From positions 543,878 through 595,959 of the forward strand of contig NZ_LT962671.1 in NCBI RefSeq assembly GCF_900199545.1: DNA of 52,082 bases, written 5' to 3'. The number at the start of each line of letters is the position of its first letter. Position 1 is the stretch's first letter. This document shows, piece by piece, positions 35,107 to 43,389 of the stretch. Source of the DNA: Raoultibacter massiliensis (GTDB lineage Bacteria > Actinomycetota > Coriobacteriia > Coriobacteriales > Eggerthellaceae). The notes under the pieces were generated by a model. That model had not been told where the DNA came from. It did not search any database and worked only from the letters and a program-made list of their open reading frames with translations. The position numbers were made by a program, and so were the translations under genes.

Positions 35107-37719
35107 TTAAGCCTCCTGCAAATAGTCGTAGACGTTGGTGCCCGTCTCGATGGTGTAGTGCTCGGCCTCGAAGGCTGCGGGGTACTGTTCCATCAGAGCG
35201 TTGATGTCGCACTTGCGCACGCCCACCAAGAAGCCGCCCGTAACTTCTCCGGCTGCGTTCTTGGACGAGGTGGCGCTCGGTGCGATCAGGTTGTTCGCAC
35301 CGCCGCGGTCGATGCCGCCCACGCCGGTTACGATCGGATCGGTCTCGGCGCCATGATCCTGCAGAACGGCGCCGGGGATTACGCGTTCGGTGATGTAGGC
35401 TCCGCCCAGAACCGTGCCGCGTTCGTTGAACACCTCGACGATATCGCCGTTTTCAATGCCGAGCTCGGCCGCGTCGGTCGGGTGGATCCATACCGGTTCG
35501 TACGCGTAGCCGTCAACGCCGACGACTTTGCACGTTTCGATCTCGCGCGTCCACGGGCAGTCGTCGAAGTTGGCATGGATGCGCCAGCGCGGGTGGTTGG
35601 AAACCAGCAGGAAGGGATAGTCCTTGGCGCGGTCGCAGCTGATGCGCTCATGATGGGTTTCGGACTCCTCGATCCATTTGGCAACCGGCTGGCGCTCCAT
35701 GTCGTCGGGGAAGAAGTTGGCGAGTCCCGTCGAATAGAATTCGATCTTGCCCGTGGGGGTTTCCATGGGGTTTGATTGCGGATCTTCGTAGAATTCGATC
35801 ATGCCGGCGGGTTCCTGGTCCCAGCCCTCTCGGGTGGGAAGCATCTGGTAGCCCTGCTTTTTGATGAGTTCGAGATCCTGCTCCTCTTCGGGCAGGCCCG
35901 ATCCCTGGTATCCGACCTCCTGCCACTCCTCGACGGTCATATCGCCCGAAAGGTGGCTTGCGCAATCCTCGTAGATGCCGCCGTAGGTTTGCAGTTTTTT
36001 GGCAACCTCGAGTACAGCTTCGTAATCGGAAAGCGATTCGTGCTGGCGGTCGCAGGCGTGCTGTTCCCAGATGATGGAATTGAACTGGCCCGAATACGTA
36101 TCGACGCCGAAGTCGTCCAACTCGAGGGTAGTCGAGATGGGCAGGATCAAATCGGCGAACAGGGTGTCGTTTTCCATCCACGGATGCTCGACCAGGAAAA
36201 ACTCGAGGTTGGGGTTCAGGAGGGCATCCTGGAATTCGTTGCCGCCGTTCCAGCAGGTCGACCAGCAGGGCGAATCGGACCAGATCATCTTGATGCCGTG
36301 ATCGCCGTCCTGCGGGAATTGGAATTTCTTGAACTGGTCGGTGCGGTGGTGGCGGCTTGTGGTGTGGCCGTACCATTCCACCTTTTCGCCCGGCTTGACG
36401 GTGATGCATTGGGGCACGAGCGTCTTGGGGATGAACGAGGCGGGAAGCTCGCCGAGCACCGATCCGTGGTAGCAGGCGCGAACCTCGGGCAGGAAGTATC
36501 CGGGGGGCAGGGGGTTGAAGGAATCCATGCCGATGAGCGCCCATTCGATGAACTTGACCTGGTTGCGACCCGGCTTGCCGACAGCCTGCATGGCAAGCAG
36601 ATACACTTCGAGGCGGGCGGGTTCGTGGGAGTAGCAGGAGCGGATGTAGGATCCGCCGTTGCAGTGGCCGATGGATACGTTGTGCGAAGCCCAGTAGCGT
36701 GCGAGCGCCTTGATGCGGTAGGCGGGCACGTGACATTTCTCTTCGGCCCATTCAGGGGTCTTCGGGATGCCGTCCTCGTTGCCAAGCACGTAGTATTCGA
36801 ACCAGTCGAAGCCTTCGGTGTGGGTTTCCACGTATTCCTTCTCGTAGGTTCCCTCGGTCATCCACACGTATGCGATGGCGAGCTGCAGCGCGGCATCGGT
36901 GTTGGGCAGCACGGGAATCCACATGTCGGAGTGAACGGCATTCGCGTAGTTCACGTCGGGGGCGATGTGGATCTGCTTCACGCCGATTTCGGTGAACCAG
37001 AAGCACAGGCGGCTTGCTTGCTGCCCCGACCATCCCCACGGCGTGGTTTCGGGGTCGCAGCCCCAGAACAGCACGGCGTCGGAATTCTCGGAGATATCCT
37101 TGAACAGGTTGTGCTGATGGGTGTTCTGCCCCAAAGGCTCGTTGCCCCAGGCGTGCTTGGCACCCCAGTACCAGCCTTCCCAGCTATCGGGCTGGCGGGC
37201 CTGCATTGTCAGGCCGCCGGTCATGTCGAGCAGGTTCGCCATGGTTCCGTGGGGGCCGTGGATGGAGCCGGTCTCGCCGTGGCCGTCGCCCTGGCAGAAG
37301 ATGGAGTTGCGGCCGTAGGTCTCGTCGATGCGCACGATTTCCGCGGCGATGATGTCGGTTGCCTCATCCCAGCTGATGCGCTCGAATTTCGATTTGCCGC
37401 GGTTTTGGGGGTTGCGTTCTCCGTTCGGGTCCCAATCGACGCGCTTGAGCGGGAAGGGGATGCGGTTCGGGGAGTACGTCCGGGTTTTGTAAATGAAGGT
37501 GAACGGGGAGTTCAGCGTCTTCATGCCGGGTTCGAAGGTGTGGCCCTTCGCGTTGATGGTCCAGTAATTGAGATCCTCTTTGGTGTAATGCTCGTCGTAA
37601 TGCACGGGGCGCATACGAACGATCTTTCCGTCCTTGGAGTCGACAGCGGTGAGATTGGCGCCGTTGCCGAAAGAACATAGCGACATGTTCTTGTAGATTG
37701 TCTTGTCAGACGTCTTCAT
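35107..37719 (-). CDS. Molybdopterin enzyme, pyrogallol transhydroxylase/catechol dehydroxylase-like large subunit
   Basis: An 870-residue DMSO-reductase-superfamily protein, about the length of Pelobacter AthL (875). It has no Tat signal and no N-terminal four-Cys cluster motif (a single C15), as in AthL, where all clusters are in the small subunit. The pair Asp178-Ser179 (R-Q-P-D-S-W-E-G-W) matches the known Mo-ligand Ser and neighbouring catalytic Asp of AthL, and His147 (G-D-G-H-G-E) matches its catalytic His in spacing to within one residue. The start is ATG 37719, 1 bp after GTAGGAGGAG; the open frame runs a further 831 bp upstream across the promoter region. Removal or transfer of a phenolic hydroxyl is the likely chemistry. 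The substrate (gallate, catechol acid, pyrogallol or other) is unknown. Confidence 0.85.
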   Translation of the reverse strand: MKTSDKTIYKNMSLCSFGNGANLTAVDSKDGKIVRMRPVHYDEHYTKEDLNYWTINAKGHTFEPGMKTLNSPFTFIYKTRTYSPNRIPFPLKRVDWDPNGERNPQNRGKSKFERISWDEATDIIAAEIVRIDETYGRNSIFCQGDGHGETGSIHGPHGTMANLLDMTGGLTMQARQPDSWEGWYWGAKHAWGNEPLGQNTHQHNLFKDISENSDAVLFWGCDPETTPWGWSGQQASRLCFWFTEIGVKQIHIAPDVNYANAVHSDMWIPVLPNTDAALQLAIAYVWMTEGTYEKEYVETHTEGFDWFEYYVLGNEDGIPKTPEWAEEKCHVPAYRIKALARYWASHNVSIGHCNGGSYIRSCYSHEPARLEVYLLAMQAVGKPGRNQVKFIEWALIGMDSFNPLPPGYFLPEVRACYHGSVLGELPASFIPKTLVPQCITVKPGEKVEWYGHTTSRHHRTDQFKKFQFPQDGDHGIKMIWSDSPCWSTCWNGGNEFQDALLNPNLEFFLVEHPWMENDTLFADLILPISTTLELDDFGVDTYSGQFNSIIWEQHACDRQHESLSDYEAVLEVAKKLQTYGGIYEDCASHLSGDMTVEEWQEVGYQGSGLPEEEQDLELIKKQGYQMLPTREGWDQEPAGMIEFYEDPQSNPMETPTGKIEFYSTGLANFFPDDMERQPVAKWIEESETHHERISCDRAKDYPFLLVSNHPRWRIHANFDDCPWTREIETCKVVGVDGYAYEPVWIHPTDAAELGIENGDIVEVFNERGTVLGGAYITERVIPGAVLQDHGAETDPIVTGVGGIDRGGANNLIAPSATSSKNAAGEVTGGFLVGVRKCDINALMEQYPAAFEAEHYTIETGTNVYDYLQEA

Positions 37720-38145
37720 GCTCCTCCTACTTTCTTCGTCTTCTGCTCTTTTTGTCCCAAGCGATCGGATGGCGCGGTTGGCCGTTCGATGCGCCGTCCT
37801 GCTTGGATGAGCGATCCTGAACCCGAACCTCCCGTGCGCACGAAAGCTTCGATTCGATCCCCCACAGCGAGTGTATGGATCAACGCGAGCGGTGAAAATA
37901 AGCGACCCGTTGGGCTGCCCCCTGTTTTTGTGGGGGCTCCTTCCGGCTTCCCATTTCATTGACGAAGCACAACAATTTGCTGTACCCGCTTTTCGTATAC
38001 GCAGTTCAGATTGGTGGAAATATCGATTGGCATTCCGTTTAGCCATCGTTTCGGGCAAGGGGGAGCTGAATCCGCACCCCTTGGATATCCTCTTTGCCAT
38101 ATAATGATCGCGGTTCAGCCGAATTAATGCGGGATAGGGGGCTCC
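37720..38145. promoter_or_regulatory. Divergent control region between dehydroxylase operon and lysR-type gene
   Basis: A 426-bp stretch without a gene. It has a dyad ATTG-N11-CAAT (37958-37976) as a candidate LysR site, a hairpin GCCCCC/GGGGGC (37917-37922 and 37932-37937) and a perfect TATAAT (38100-38105) facing the LysR gene. The 10-mer GCACAACAAT at 37967-37976 recurs upstream of the second Tat molybdoenzyme (44401-44410). No convincing -35 was found for either direction. Confidence 0.5.
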
Positions 38146-39111
38146 GTGAACATCGAGTATCTGCATTACTTTTTGGATGTTGCGAAAACCAAGTCGATCA
38201 CCAGGGCGGCGAAGCTGAATTTCATTTCGCCCCAGGGCATGAGCCGTGCGATGAACGAGCTTGAAAAAGAGCTCGGATGCCAGTTGCTCATCCGCTATTC
38301 CAACAAGCTTACCCTGTCCGCCATCGGAGAGGAATTGGTTCCCAAAGCTGCCGATATCATCGAGAGCTACGCTGGGATGCTCGAGTTCGCGGCAGCAAAA
38401 TCCCAGCTGCAGCAAGTGGGATCCCACTCCATCCAGCTCGAATGCCAAAACGTCGCCATGCTCGCCTTTCTTACGAAGGAGGCGAAAGACTACATTTTCG
38501 AATCGAGCGAGATCCATTTTCGCGAATCGCAGAACTCCCAGATCCGTCACGATCTTTTGGCGAGCAACGCCAACGGGCTTTCAGACGCTTGCCCCATCAT
38601 CGGACTCGTGTGCTTCTTCAACCAGGATCGTAATTCCAATGTGGGGGGCATCGACGATCTGGAGAAGAAGGGCTATCAGTACCGCCCGTACCTCAAGACC
38701 TACGATCGGGTCATGGTGAACGCGCAATCTTCGCTGGCGGGGAAAGATGCGCTTACCGACGACGATATCGTCTCGAAACATCTGGTTTCCACCAACACGT
38801 ACTTGTACAGCCTTCTGTCCAAACGCTTCGGACGCGAGGCCATAGTGCTATCGAGTTCCGATTTTTCCTTGCGCAAGCGCATGGTCGAATGCGATTCGGC
38901 CGTTTCGTTCCTTCCCGCCATCGCCTCGCTCACCATGGCCGAGGAGACGGGGTTCGTTCTGCGCGATATGGAGCACTCCTACGAGGTGGAGATCGGGTTC
39001 ATCGGCATGGAGGCCGATCTCGAATCCGATTGCTTTACCGGTCTCATGCAGATTCTGAACGATTTTTACCGTGCGCATGCCGACGAGGGGTATTACACGC
39101 TCTGCGACTAG
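38146..39111 (+). CDS. LysR-family transcriptional regulator
   Basis: A 321-residue regulator with an N-terminal winged helix (about 1-60: Y-L-H-Y-F-L-D-V-A-K-T-K-S-I-T-R-A-A, then a recognition helix at S-P-Q-G-M-S-R-A-M-N-E-L-E-K-E-L) and a two-lobe effector domain (about 90-315). It is divergent from the dehydroxylase-like operon, the usual arrangement for a LysR protein that activates its neighbour when the substrate is present. GTG 38146 follows a G-rich ribosome site. The effector is presumably a phenolic compound (inference). Confidence 0.9.
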   Translation: MNIEYLHYFLDVAKTKSITRAAKLNFISPQGMSRAMNELEKELGCQLLIRYSNKLTLSAIGEELVPKAADIIESYAGMLEFAAAKSQLQQVGSHSIQLECQNVAMLAFLTKEAKDYIFESSEIHFRESQNSQIRHDLLASNANGLSDACPIIGLVCFFNQDRNSNVGGIDDLEKKGYQYRPYLKTYDRVMVNAQSSLAGKDALTDDDIVSKHLVSTNTYLYSLLSKRFGREAIVLSSSDFSLRKRMVECDSAVSFLPAIASLTMAEETGFVLRDMEHSYEVEIGFIGMEADLESDCFTGLMQILNDFYRAHADEGYYTLCD

Positions 39112-39218
39112 ATTCGGCTGTTCGGGAGGCATTGCGATGCGCAGGCGGCAGATGCCGAGCTCGCGAGCGGCCTTTCCTGCGTCCGCATGCTTGTCTGAGG
39201 CGCTCGTAGGCGCCTGTC

Positions 39219-39258
39219 AAAAGCAATCGCGCTCCCGCTGGAGGCAGCGGGAGCGCGA
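39219..39258 (-). terminator. Terminator for the trigger-factor/zinc-ribbon genes
   Basis: A perfect 14-bp stem (39227-39240 and 39245-39258, 4-nt loop) followed on the minus strand by TTGCTTTT. The rest of the 39112-39350 gap shows nothing further. Confidence 0.75.
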
Positions 39259-39350
39259 GATGCATGGCGCGTTTCGATTGCGGGCGATGTGATTGGAAGG
39301 CGGTGCCGTGCAATGCGCGCTCCGCCCGTGCGGCAGCCCGTTTGCCTTGC

Positions 39351-39593
39351 TTACGCGCCTGGGGCCTTGGGTGCGCCGGGTGCTTTGGGGGCTCCAGGGG
39401 CTTTGGGAGCCCCGGGTGCTTTTGGGGCTCCGGGCGCACCGGGGGCCTTGGGCGCGCCGGGCGCTCCCGGCGACGCCGCGCCGCTTGCGGCGAAGCCGCA
39501 TTCTTCGCACACCGTTGCCGAGATGGGGTTCTCATGACCGCACATGGGGCAGGCGATCACGTTGGTATTGACGGCTGCTGGTCTGAAGCACAT
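39351..39593 (-). CDS. MCFRP zinc-ribbon microprotein with GAPKAP-repeat tail
   Basis: An 80-residue protein beginning M-C-F-R-P. A zinc-ribbon follows (C-P-M-C at 15-18 and C-E-E-C at 31-34, 12 residues between the pairs) and then a collagen-like tail of GAP/KAP triplets to the end. The DNA of the tail is an 18-bp tandem repeat. GGAGG 7-11 bp before ATG 39593 decides the start. It lies 122 bp downstream of the trigger-factor-like gene on the same strand and is closed by a terminator. A related protein (also M-C-F-R-P, two CxxC, GAPKAP tail) precedes the second dehydroxylase-like gene at 50.5 kb. Function unknown; a Zn-dependent scaffold or chaperone for that enzyme family is speculation. Confidence 0.75.
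   Translation of the reverse strand: MCFRPAAVNTNVIACPMCGHENPISATVCEECGFAASGAASPGAPGAPKAPGAPGAPKAPGAPKAPGAPKAPGAPKAPGA
39357..39475. repeat. 18-bp tandem repeat coding for GAPKAP
   Basis: Imperfect 18-bp units such as GGGGCTCCAGGGGCTTTG on the plus strand. They encode the repetitive tail of the zinc-ribbon protein and may vary in copy number by slippage. Confidence 0.7.
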
Positions 39594-39715
39594 AGTTTCC
39601 TCCATTCGATTCGCTCTACGGTTTCACAGCATATGGGAGCTTTTCATTCGTGAACAGCAGTCGGATATTGTGGCTCCCCAACGAAAACTGTGGGAGGGCG
39701 TCCTTGCTCGTCGGG

Positions 39716-41035
39716 CTAGACGGCCCCGTTCGGGCCTTCGGCCTCGATCGGTCGCGCCGTTTCGACGAGCCACTCGTTCGTTTTCGCCCGAAGGGCGGCT
39801 TCTTCGGCTCTTCGAAGACCGCCGTGGGCTTTGAGATCGTCAAGCGTTTCGTCGGGGTTGCCCTGGCTTGTTTTGCCCAAGTAGGCTTTCAGCTCGGATT
39901 GCGTGATCTTGATGCCGTGATGGCGCGCCATGGCATCAAGCGCCAGGCCCTGTCGCACTTGCTCGCGGGTCTGGCTCATGAGGCGGTGCTTCAACTCGTC
40001 GGCGCTCATGTTGTTTTCGCTCAGGTAATCCTGTTCGGTTATGCCGCGCGAAACGAGCTCCCCGCGAAATCCCTGCAGCAGTTCGGCGTAGTGGGAGGCG
40101 AATGCGGAATCGGGAACCGGTTCGGTCAGGCGCTGCGATACCGCATCTGCGGCGCGGTACAGCAGATAGCCGTGCGATTGCTCTGTCGCCTGTTGCTGCA
40201 GTTCCCGGCGGGCCTTCTCGCGCAGTTGCGCAACCGAAGCGCATGCGGTGATGTTTCGCGCAACCCATGCGTCGTCGATCGTTGGCTCCACTTGCTTCAG
40301 AATGGCTTTGACGGTGGCCGTCGCCGTGTACGACCGAACGGGAAAGACGCCCCTTGATCTGCGGTTGGGAACAGGTGCGCTGAATTCAACGGTTCTTGTT
40401 TCGCCGACGCGCGCACCGAGGATCCCTTCGTCGAAGCCTTCTGGCATATCGCCTTTCCCCAGTTGGTACTCGCGCTCTTCGAAGCAGAGTCCATCGACGC
40501 GCTTTCCTTCGCGCCAGGTTTCCATGGCAAGCGACACGAGAGAGTTGGCGCCAACCTCGTTTGTGGATTCATCCGCGACGCTGTCGGGGTGGTAGCGCGC
40601 CACGCTGGATACGAAATCGTCGATATCCCCCTCGTCCACTTCGCTGTCGATTTCGGGTAGGGCGACAGGTCCGTACGAATCGAGTTCCATGTTCGGTTTG
40701 ACGGTTGCGACGATGTCGAAGGCGAACGTCTTTCCTGATTCGGCGTAGCCGTAGCATCCGTAATTCGGCACGCCCATGATGTCGACGCCGGCTTGGTCGA
40801 GCACGGCAGGGGCGGTCCTCGACGCTACGGTTTCACTGGCCGAACGGCCGATTTCATCGTGGTCGAGCTCTTGTTCGACCAGCTGTTTGGCGGTCAGTCC
40901 TGCCGCGGGCTTAAGCCCCGCATTTTGGGCGGCTGCCATGTAAAAGGTTCGCAGGCGCTCTGTTACCTCGGTCGCATCGAGCTGCACCGATATGGTTTGG
41001 GTTTCTCCCTCGCGGGCGCGAACGGTGTACTTCAT
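39716..41035 (-). CDS. Trigger-factor-like chaperone, divergent paralogue
   Basis: A 439-residue protein with trigger-factor layout: N-terminal domain (1-125), FKBP-type domain (about 165-245, with Y-Q-L-G-K-G and G-F-D-E-G-I-L-G-A-R-V-G-E-T) and a long helical C-terminal domain (about 260-425). The ribosome-docking signature G-F-R-x-G-x-x-P is not recognisable; residues 38-52 read N-A-G-L-K-P-A-A-G-L-T-A-K-Q-L. It is not beside clpP/clpX, where the housekeeping copy is common. This suggests a specialised, perhaps ribosome-independent, chaperone. AAAGGA precedes ATG 41035. A degraded housekeeping gene is less likely because the frame is intact. Confidence 0.82.
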   Translation of the reverse strand: MKYTVRAREGETQTISVQLDATEVTERLRTFYMAAAQNAGLKPAAGLTAKQLVEQELDHDEIGRSASETVASRTAPAVLDQAGVDIMGVPNYGCYGYAESGKTFAFDIVATVKPNMELDSYGPVALPEIDSEVDEGDIDDFVSSVARYHPDSVADESTNEVGANSLVSLAMETWREGKRVDGLCFEEREYQLGKGDMPEGFDEGILGARVGETRTVEFSAPVPNRRSRGVFPVRSYTATATVKAILKQVEPTIDDAWVARNITACASVAQLREKARRELQQQATEQSHGYLLYRAADAVSQRLTEPVPDSAFASHYAELLQGFRGELVSRGITEQDYLSENNMSADELKHRLMSQTREQVRQGLALDAMARHHGIKITQSELKAYLGKTSQGNPDETLDDLKAHGGLRRAEEAALRAKTNEWLVETARPIEAEGPNGAV

Positions 41036-41220
41036 GGATATCCTTTCTCCCGATCGCTCTTCGTCTTCTGCTCAGGATAAACCCCCGATCGTGCGGCGGG
41101 GAGATCGGGGCGTCTCGCATTCGTTGCGCTGCGTCCCGTTTCCGTTGGCCTGATCTCGGCGATTTTTCACTGCGGGTACGTATCATGTGATTACTGCAAA
41201 CTACCGGTAAGGAGGATGAA

Positions 41221-41481
41221 ATGCTTGGACCGCTCGGTGGAGACCGTCTGTGGAATCCGAAAGAACTCGACAAATGCAAGGCTGCCGCACAGGAATTGGT
41301 GGACGCTCAGGAAAAGAGCGCCGACGAGGGTGGCATCATCTACGGATACATGTATACGATGAACAACAGCAACTACGGTTACAAAGGCGACGATCTTGAA
41401 TTCAAAAGCGCAGCAGAAATTGCGGCTTTTGATGCAAATGGGCAGGTTAAGGAAACGTACGTCGTGTACAAGCAGGCTTAA
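41221..41481 (+). CDS. Uncharacterised 86-residue protein
   Basis: A small soluble protein, acidic and Lys/Ala-rich in the first half, with a Y-G-Y-M-Y-T-M-N-N-S-N-Y-G-Y-K-G-D Tyr/Asn/Gly-rich middle. No family is recognised. It is a confident gene because AAGGAGGATGAA lies directly before ATG 41221. It is divergent from the trigger-factor-like gene; the 185-bp gap has an 8-bp hairpin CCCCGATC/GATCGGGG (41083-41110) and nothing else clear. Confidence 0.7.
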   Translation: MLGPLGGDRLWNPKELDKCKAAAQELVDAQEKSADEGGIIYGYMYTMNNSNYGYKGDDLEFKSAAEIAAFDANGQVKETYVVYKQA

Positions 41482-41639
41482 GCAGCTGCTTGTCGCAAGG
41501 CTGCGGAATCGCATGCCGTTTCGCTGGAACACCTCAATTGTTCGATTCGCTGCGGGAACTTGCCTTGGGCCGCGTCTCAGCATGAAAAGCTGGGATGCGG
41601 CTTCGTTCGTTGGCTTTCTTGCTCACGAACGGATTGAAA

Positions 41640-41780
41640 TGCAGGCCAAGGCGAGTTTTGGCAGTTTGTTATCAATAAAGTATCACCTTATATTATTTTG
41701 ACCTGCGAAAGAGAAGTTATTATATTGCAGTTTTTGCTATCGGCGAGACAAAAAACTACCAAAACTCGCCTTGGCCTGCA
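41640..41780. mobile_element. MITE-like element, second copy type
   Basis: A 141-bp AT-rich element with 34-bp terminal inverted repeats (41640-41673 and 41747-41780) matching at 31 of 34 positions and starting TGCAGGCCAAGGCGAGTTTT. No gene inside and no transposase nearby. A 9-bp hairpin CAGATGAAC/GTTCATCTG (41779-41799) lies at its right edge. The flanks 41482-41639 and 41781-42019 hold an imperfect hairpin near 41570-41602 and no gene. Confidence 0.7.
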
Positions 41781-42019
41781 GATGAACGATGTTCATCTGT
41801 AAATCATCGTACCGACCGTTGGATCTGCTTGAATTCTGTTGAGTTCGGCAGGGTCTGTAATTGCAGCACGATCGTGCTCGTTCTCGAAAAACGCTCGGAC
41901 TTACCGACCTCGATCTTTATTTCTGCGAGCCCGGAAACCCCCCTATCCAATTTTAGTCGATTGGATAGGTATTGCTCCATAGCTCCGATGTCCGTCCATC
42001 GCAATAGTCGTGCGACAAT

Positions 42020-42967
42020 GTGCTATCCTATGGCGAACAGGACGGATTTACGGGCAAGGGAGCATGGGCTTTGGGCCTGCTGATCGTTGCATATTTGTTT
42101 TTAGGCGGTGTCGGGGCGGGTGCTTTTGCCGTTCTCGCCCTGCTTGATTTCAAGTACGGACATGCTGGTGGCTCTTTGCGTGCAACCGAGTCGGGTTTTG
42201 CGGAGGGTCGTCATCTCGATTGCCTGCTGAAAAGGGGATATGCCGTCTCCTTTGTCGTTTTGGCCCTGGGGGCGATATGCCTGCTCGCGGATTTAGGGCG
42301 CCCCGAGATCGCGTTTCTGCTTTTCACGAGGCCGACCACGTCGTACATCAGCATTGGCACGTTCTCCCTCACGGCGCTGCTCCTGTGCGTGGCGTACTTG
42401 GCGATCATACGGTTCTTCTCGCTGCCTGCGGCGGTTCGGCGGGCGAAGCCCATCGCGCTTGCGGTGGGGTTTGCGGCGGCGTTGTTCGTCATGGCGTATA
42501 CGGGCGTTTTCCTGCAATCCATGAAAGCGGTTCCGCTGTGGGATTCGCCGCTTCTCATCGTGATGTTCTTTCTGTCAGCGCTCTCGACGGGCATTGCGCT
42601 TGTAATGGCGTGTTCGAACGGGCTTTTCGTGCGGCGTCCGGAAAAGAACCTTCTATCGCGCTTGGCGGCGATCGACCTAGCCGTTATCATTTCGGAGCTC
42701 GTCGTTTGTCTCGCGTATCTGCTGTCGGTCTCGATGGCGGATCTAGGGGCCCAGTCGGTCGAACGCCTGCTTCTGGGTGATCATGCGCTGGTGTTTTTAA
42801 CGGGTTTCGTGCTGTGCGGCCTGGTTCTGCCTGGCATCTTGAATGCCTATGCCGCGCGATGCGAACACGGGGAATGGATTGACCTGGCAATTTCGGGCTT
42901 GGTTCTCATCGGCGGCTTCTGCTTGAGGCTGAGTTTGGTTGAGGCCAGAATACATACGAGCATCTAA
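42020..42967 (+). CDS. NrfD/PsrC-like polytopic membrane protein
   Basis: A 315-residue protein with eight to nine membrane helices and the NrfD start pattern (W-A-L-G-L-L-I-V-A-Y-L-F-L-G-G-V-G-A-G-A-F), then D-L-G-R-P-E and a P-T-T-S-Y-I-S-I-G-T segment. NrfD proteins oxidise menaquinol for molybdoenzyme or cytochrome partners, but no catalytic or ferredoxin subunit lies beside this gene. GTG 42020 is the only start available after an in-frame stop at 42005, and it has no good ribosome site. A GntR gene follows within 12 bp. Confidence 0.8.
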   Translation: MLSYGEQDGFTGKGAWALGLLIVAYLFLGGVGAGAFAVLALLDFKYGHAGGSLRATESGFAEGRHLDCLLKRGYAVSFVVLALGAICLLADLGRPEIAFLLFTRPTTSYISIGTFSLTALLLCVAYLAIIRFFSLPAAVRRAKPIALAVGFAAALFVMAYTGVFLQSMKAVPLWDSPLLIVMFFLSALSTGIALVMACSNGLFVRRPEKNLLSRLAAIDLAVIISELVVCLAYLLSVSMADLGAQSVERLLLGDHALVFLTGFVLCGLVLPGILNAYAARCEHGEWIDLAISGLVLIGGFCLRLSLVEARIHTSI

Positions 42968-42978
42968 AACGAGGTAGC

Positions 42979-43389
42979 ATGACAGCAAAACCGATACCGA
43001 CATTCGAGATAGACGAAAGCAGCGATTTGCCGCTGTGGGTTCGCTTGCGTGACAGGTTGGTGTATCTGATTAATACCGGGTATTACAAGCCGGGGGATCA
43101 GCTGCCTACGGTACGCAAGTTCGCAGCGGAGCTCTACATCAGCTACAACACGGTCAGCAAGGCCTACGTTGCGCTCGAACGCGACGGGTACATCGTGACG
43201 ACGCAGGGGCGAGGCGCGTTCGTGAGCGAGCCCGACGACATATCGGATGCGCCCGATGTGGATGCCATGGTGGAGGATTTTGTGAGTAATTGCCTTGAGA
43301 AAGGCATGGCCTACGACGATATTCCGAAACAGATCAGCAAGGCGATCAGGAAGTTGAAGAGGGAACATGAAAAGAAACAAGGCAAGTAA
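42979..43389 (+). CDS. GntR-family transcriptional regulator, YtrA type
   Basis: A 136-residue regulator: an N-terminal winged helix (about 15-80, with Y-K-P-G-D-Q-L-P-T-V-R-K-F-A and N-T-V-S-K-A-Y-V-A-L-E-R-D-G-Y) and a short C-terminal helix without an effector-binding domain, as in the YtrA group that usually controls neighbouring membrane or transport genes. Its end overlaps the SPFH gene by 23 bp, so it most likely regulates this small operon. Confidence 0.9.
   Translation: MTAKPIPTFEIDESSDLPLWVRLRDRLVYLINTGYYKPGDQLPTVRKFAAELYISYNTVSKAYVALERDGYIVTTQGRGAFVSEPDDISDAPDVDAMVEDFVSNCLEKGMAYDDIPKQISKAIRKLKREHEKKQGK

Noticed and set aside
35776..37680. A 634-codon plus-strand open frame opposite the dehydroxylase-like gene
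   Set aside because: Shadow frame; the minus-strand protein is conserved in catalytic residues.
37720..38550. N-terminal extension of the dehydroxylase-like gene to 1147 residues
   Set aside because: It would cross the lysR gene start and control region; a GTAGGAGGAG site directly before ATG 37719 fixes the start.
39357..39475. Possible CRISPR or minisatellite
   Set aside because: The repeats are in frame, code for GAPKAP and have no unique spacers.
41829..42083. 84-codon frame with an ATG at 42018 overlapping the NrfD-like gene start
   Set aside because: No recognised features, and the overlapping frame gives a complete NrfD-like protein.
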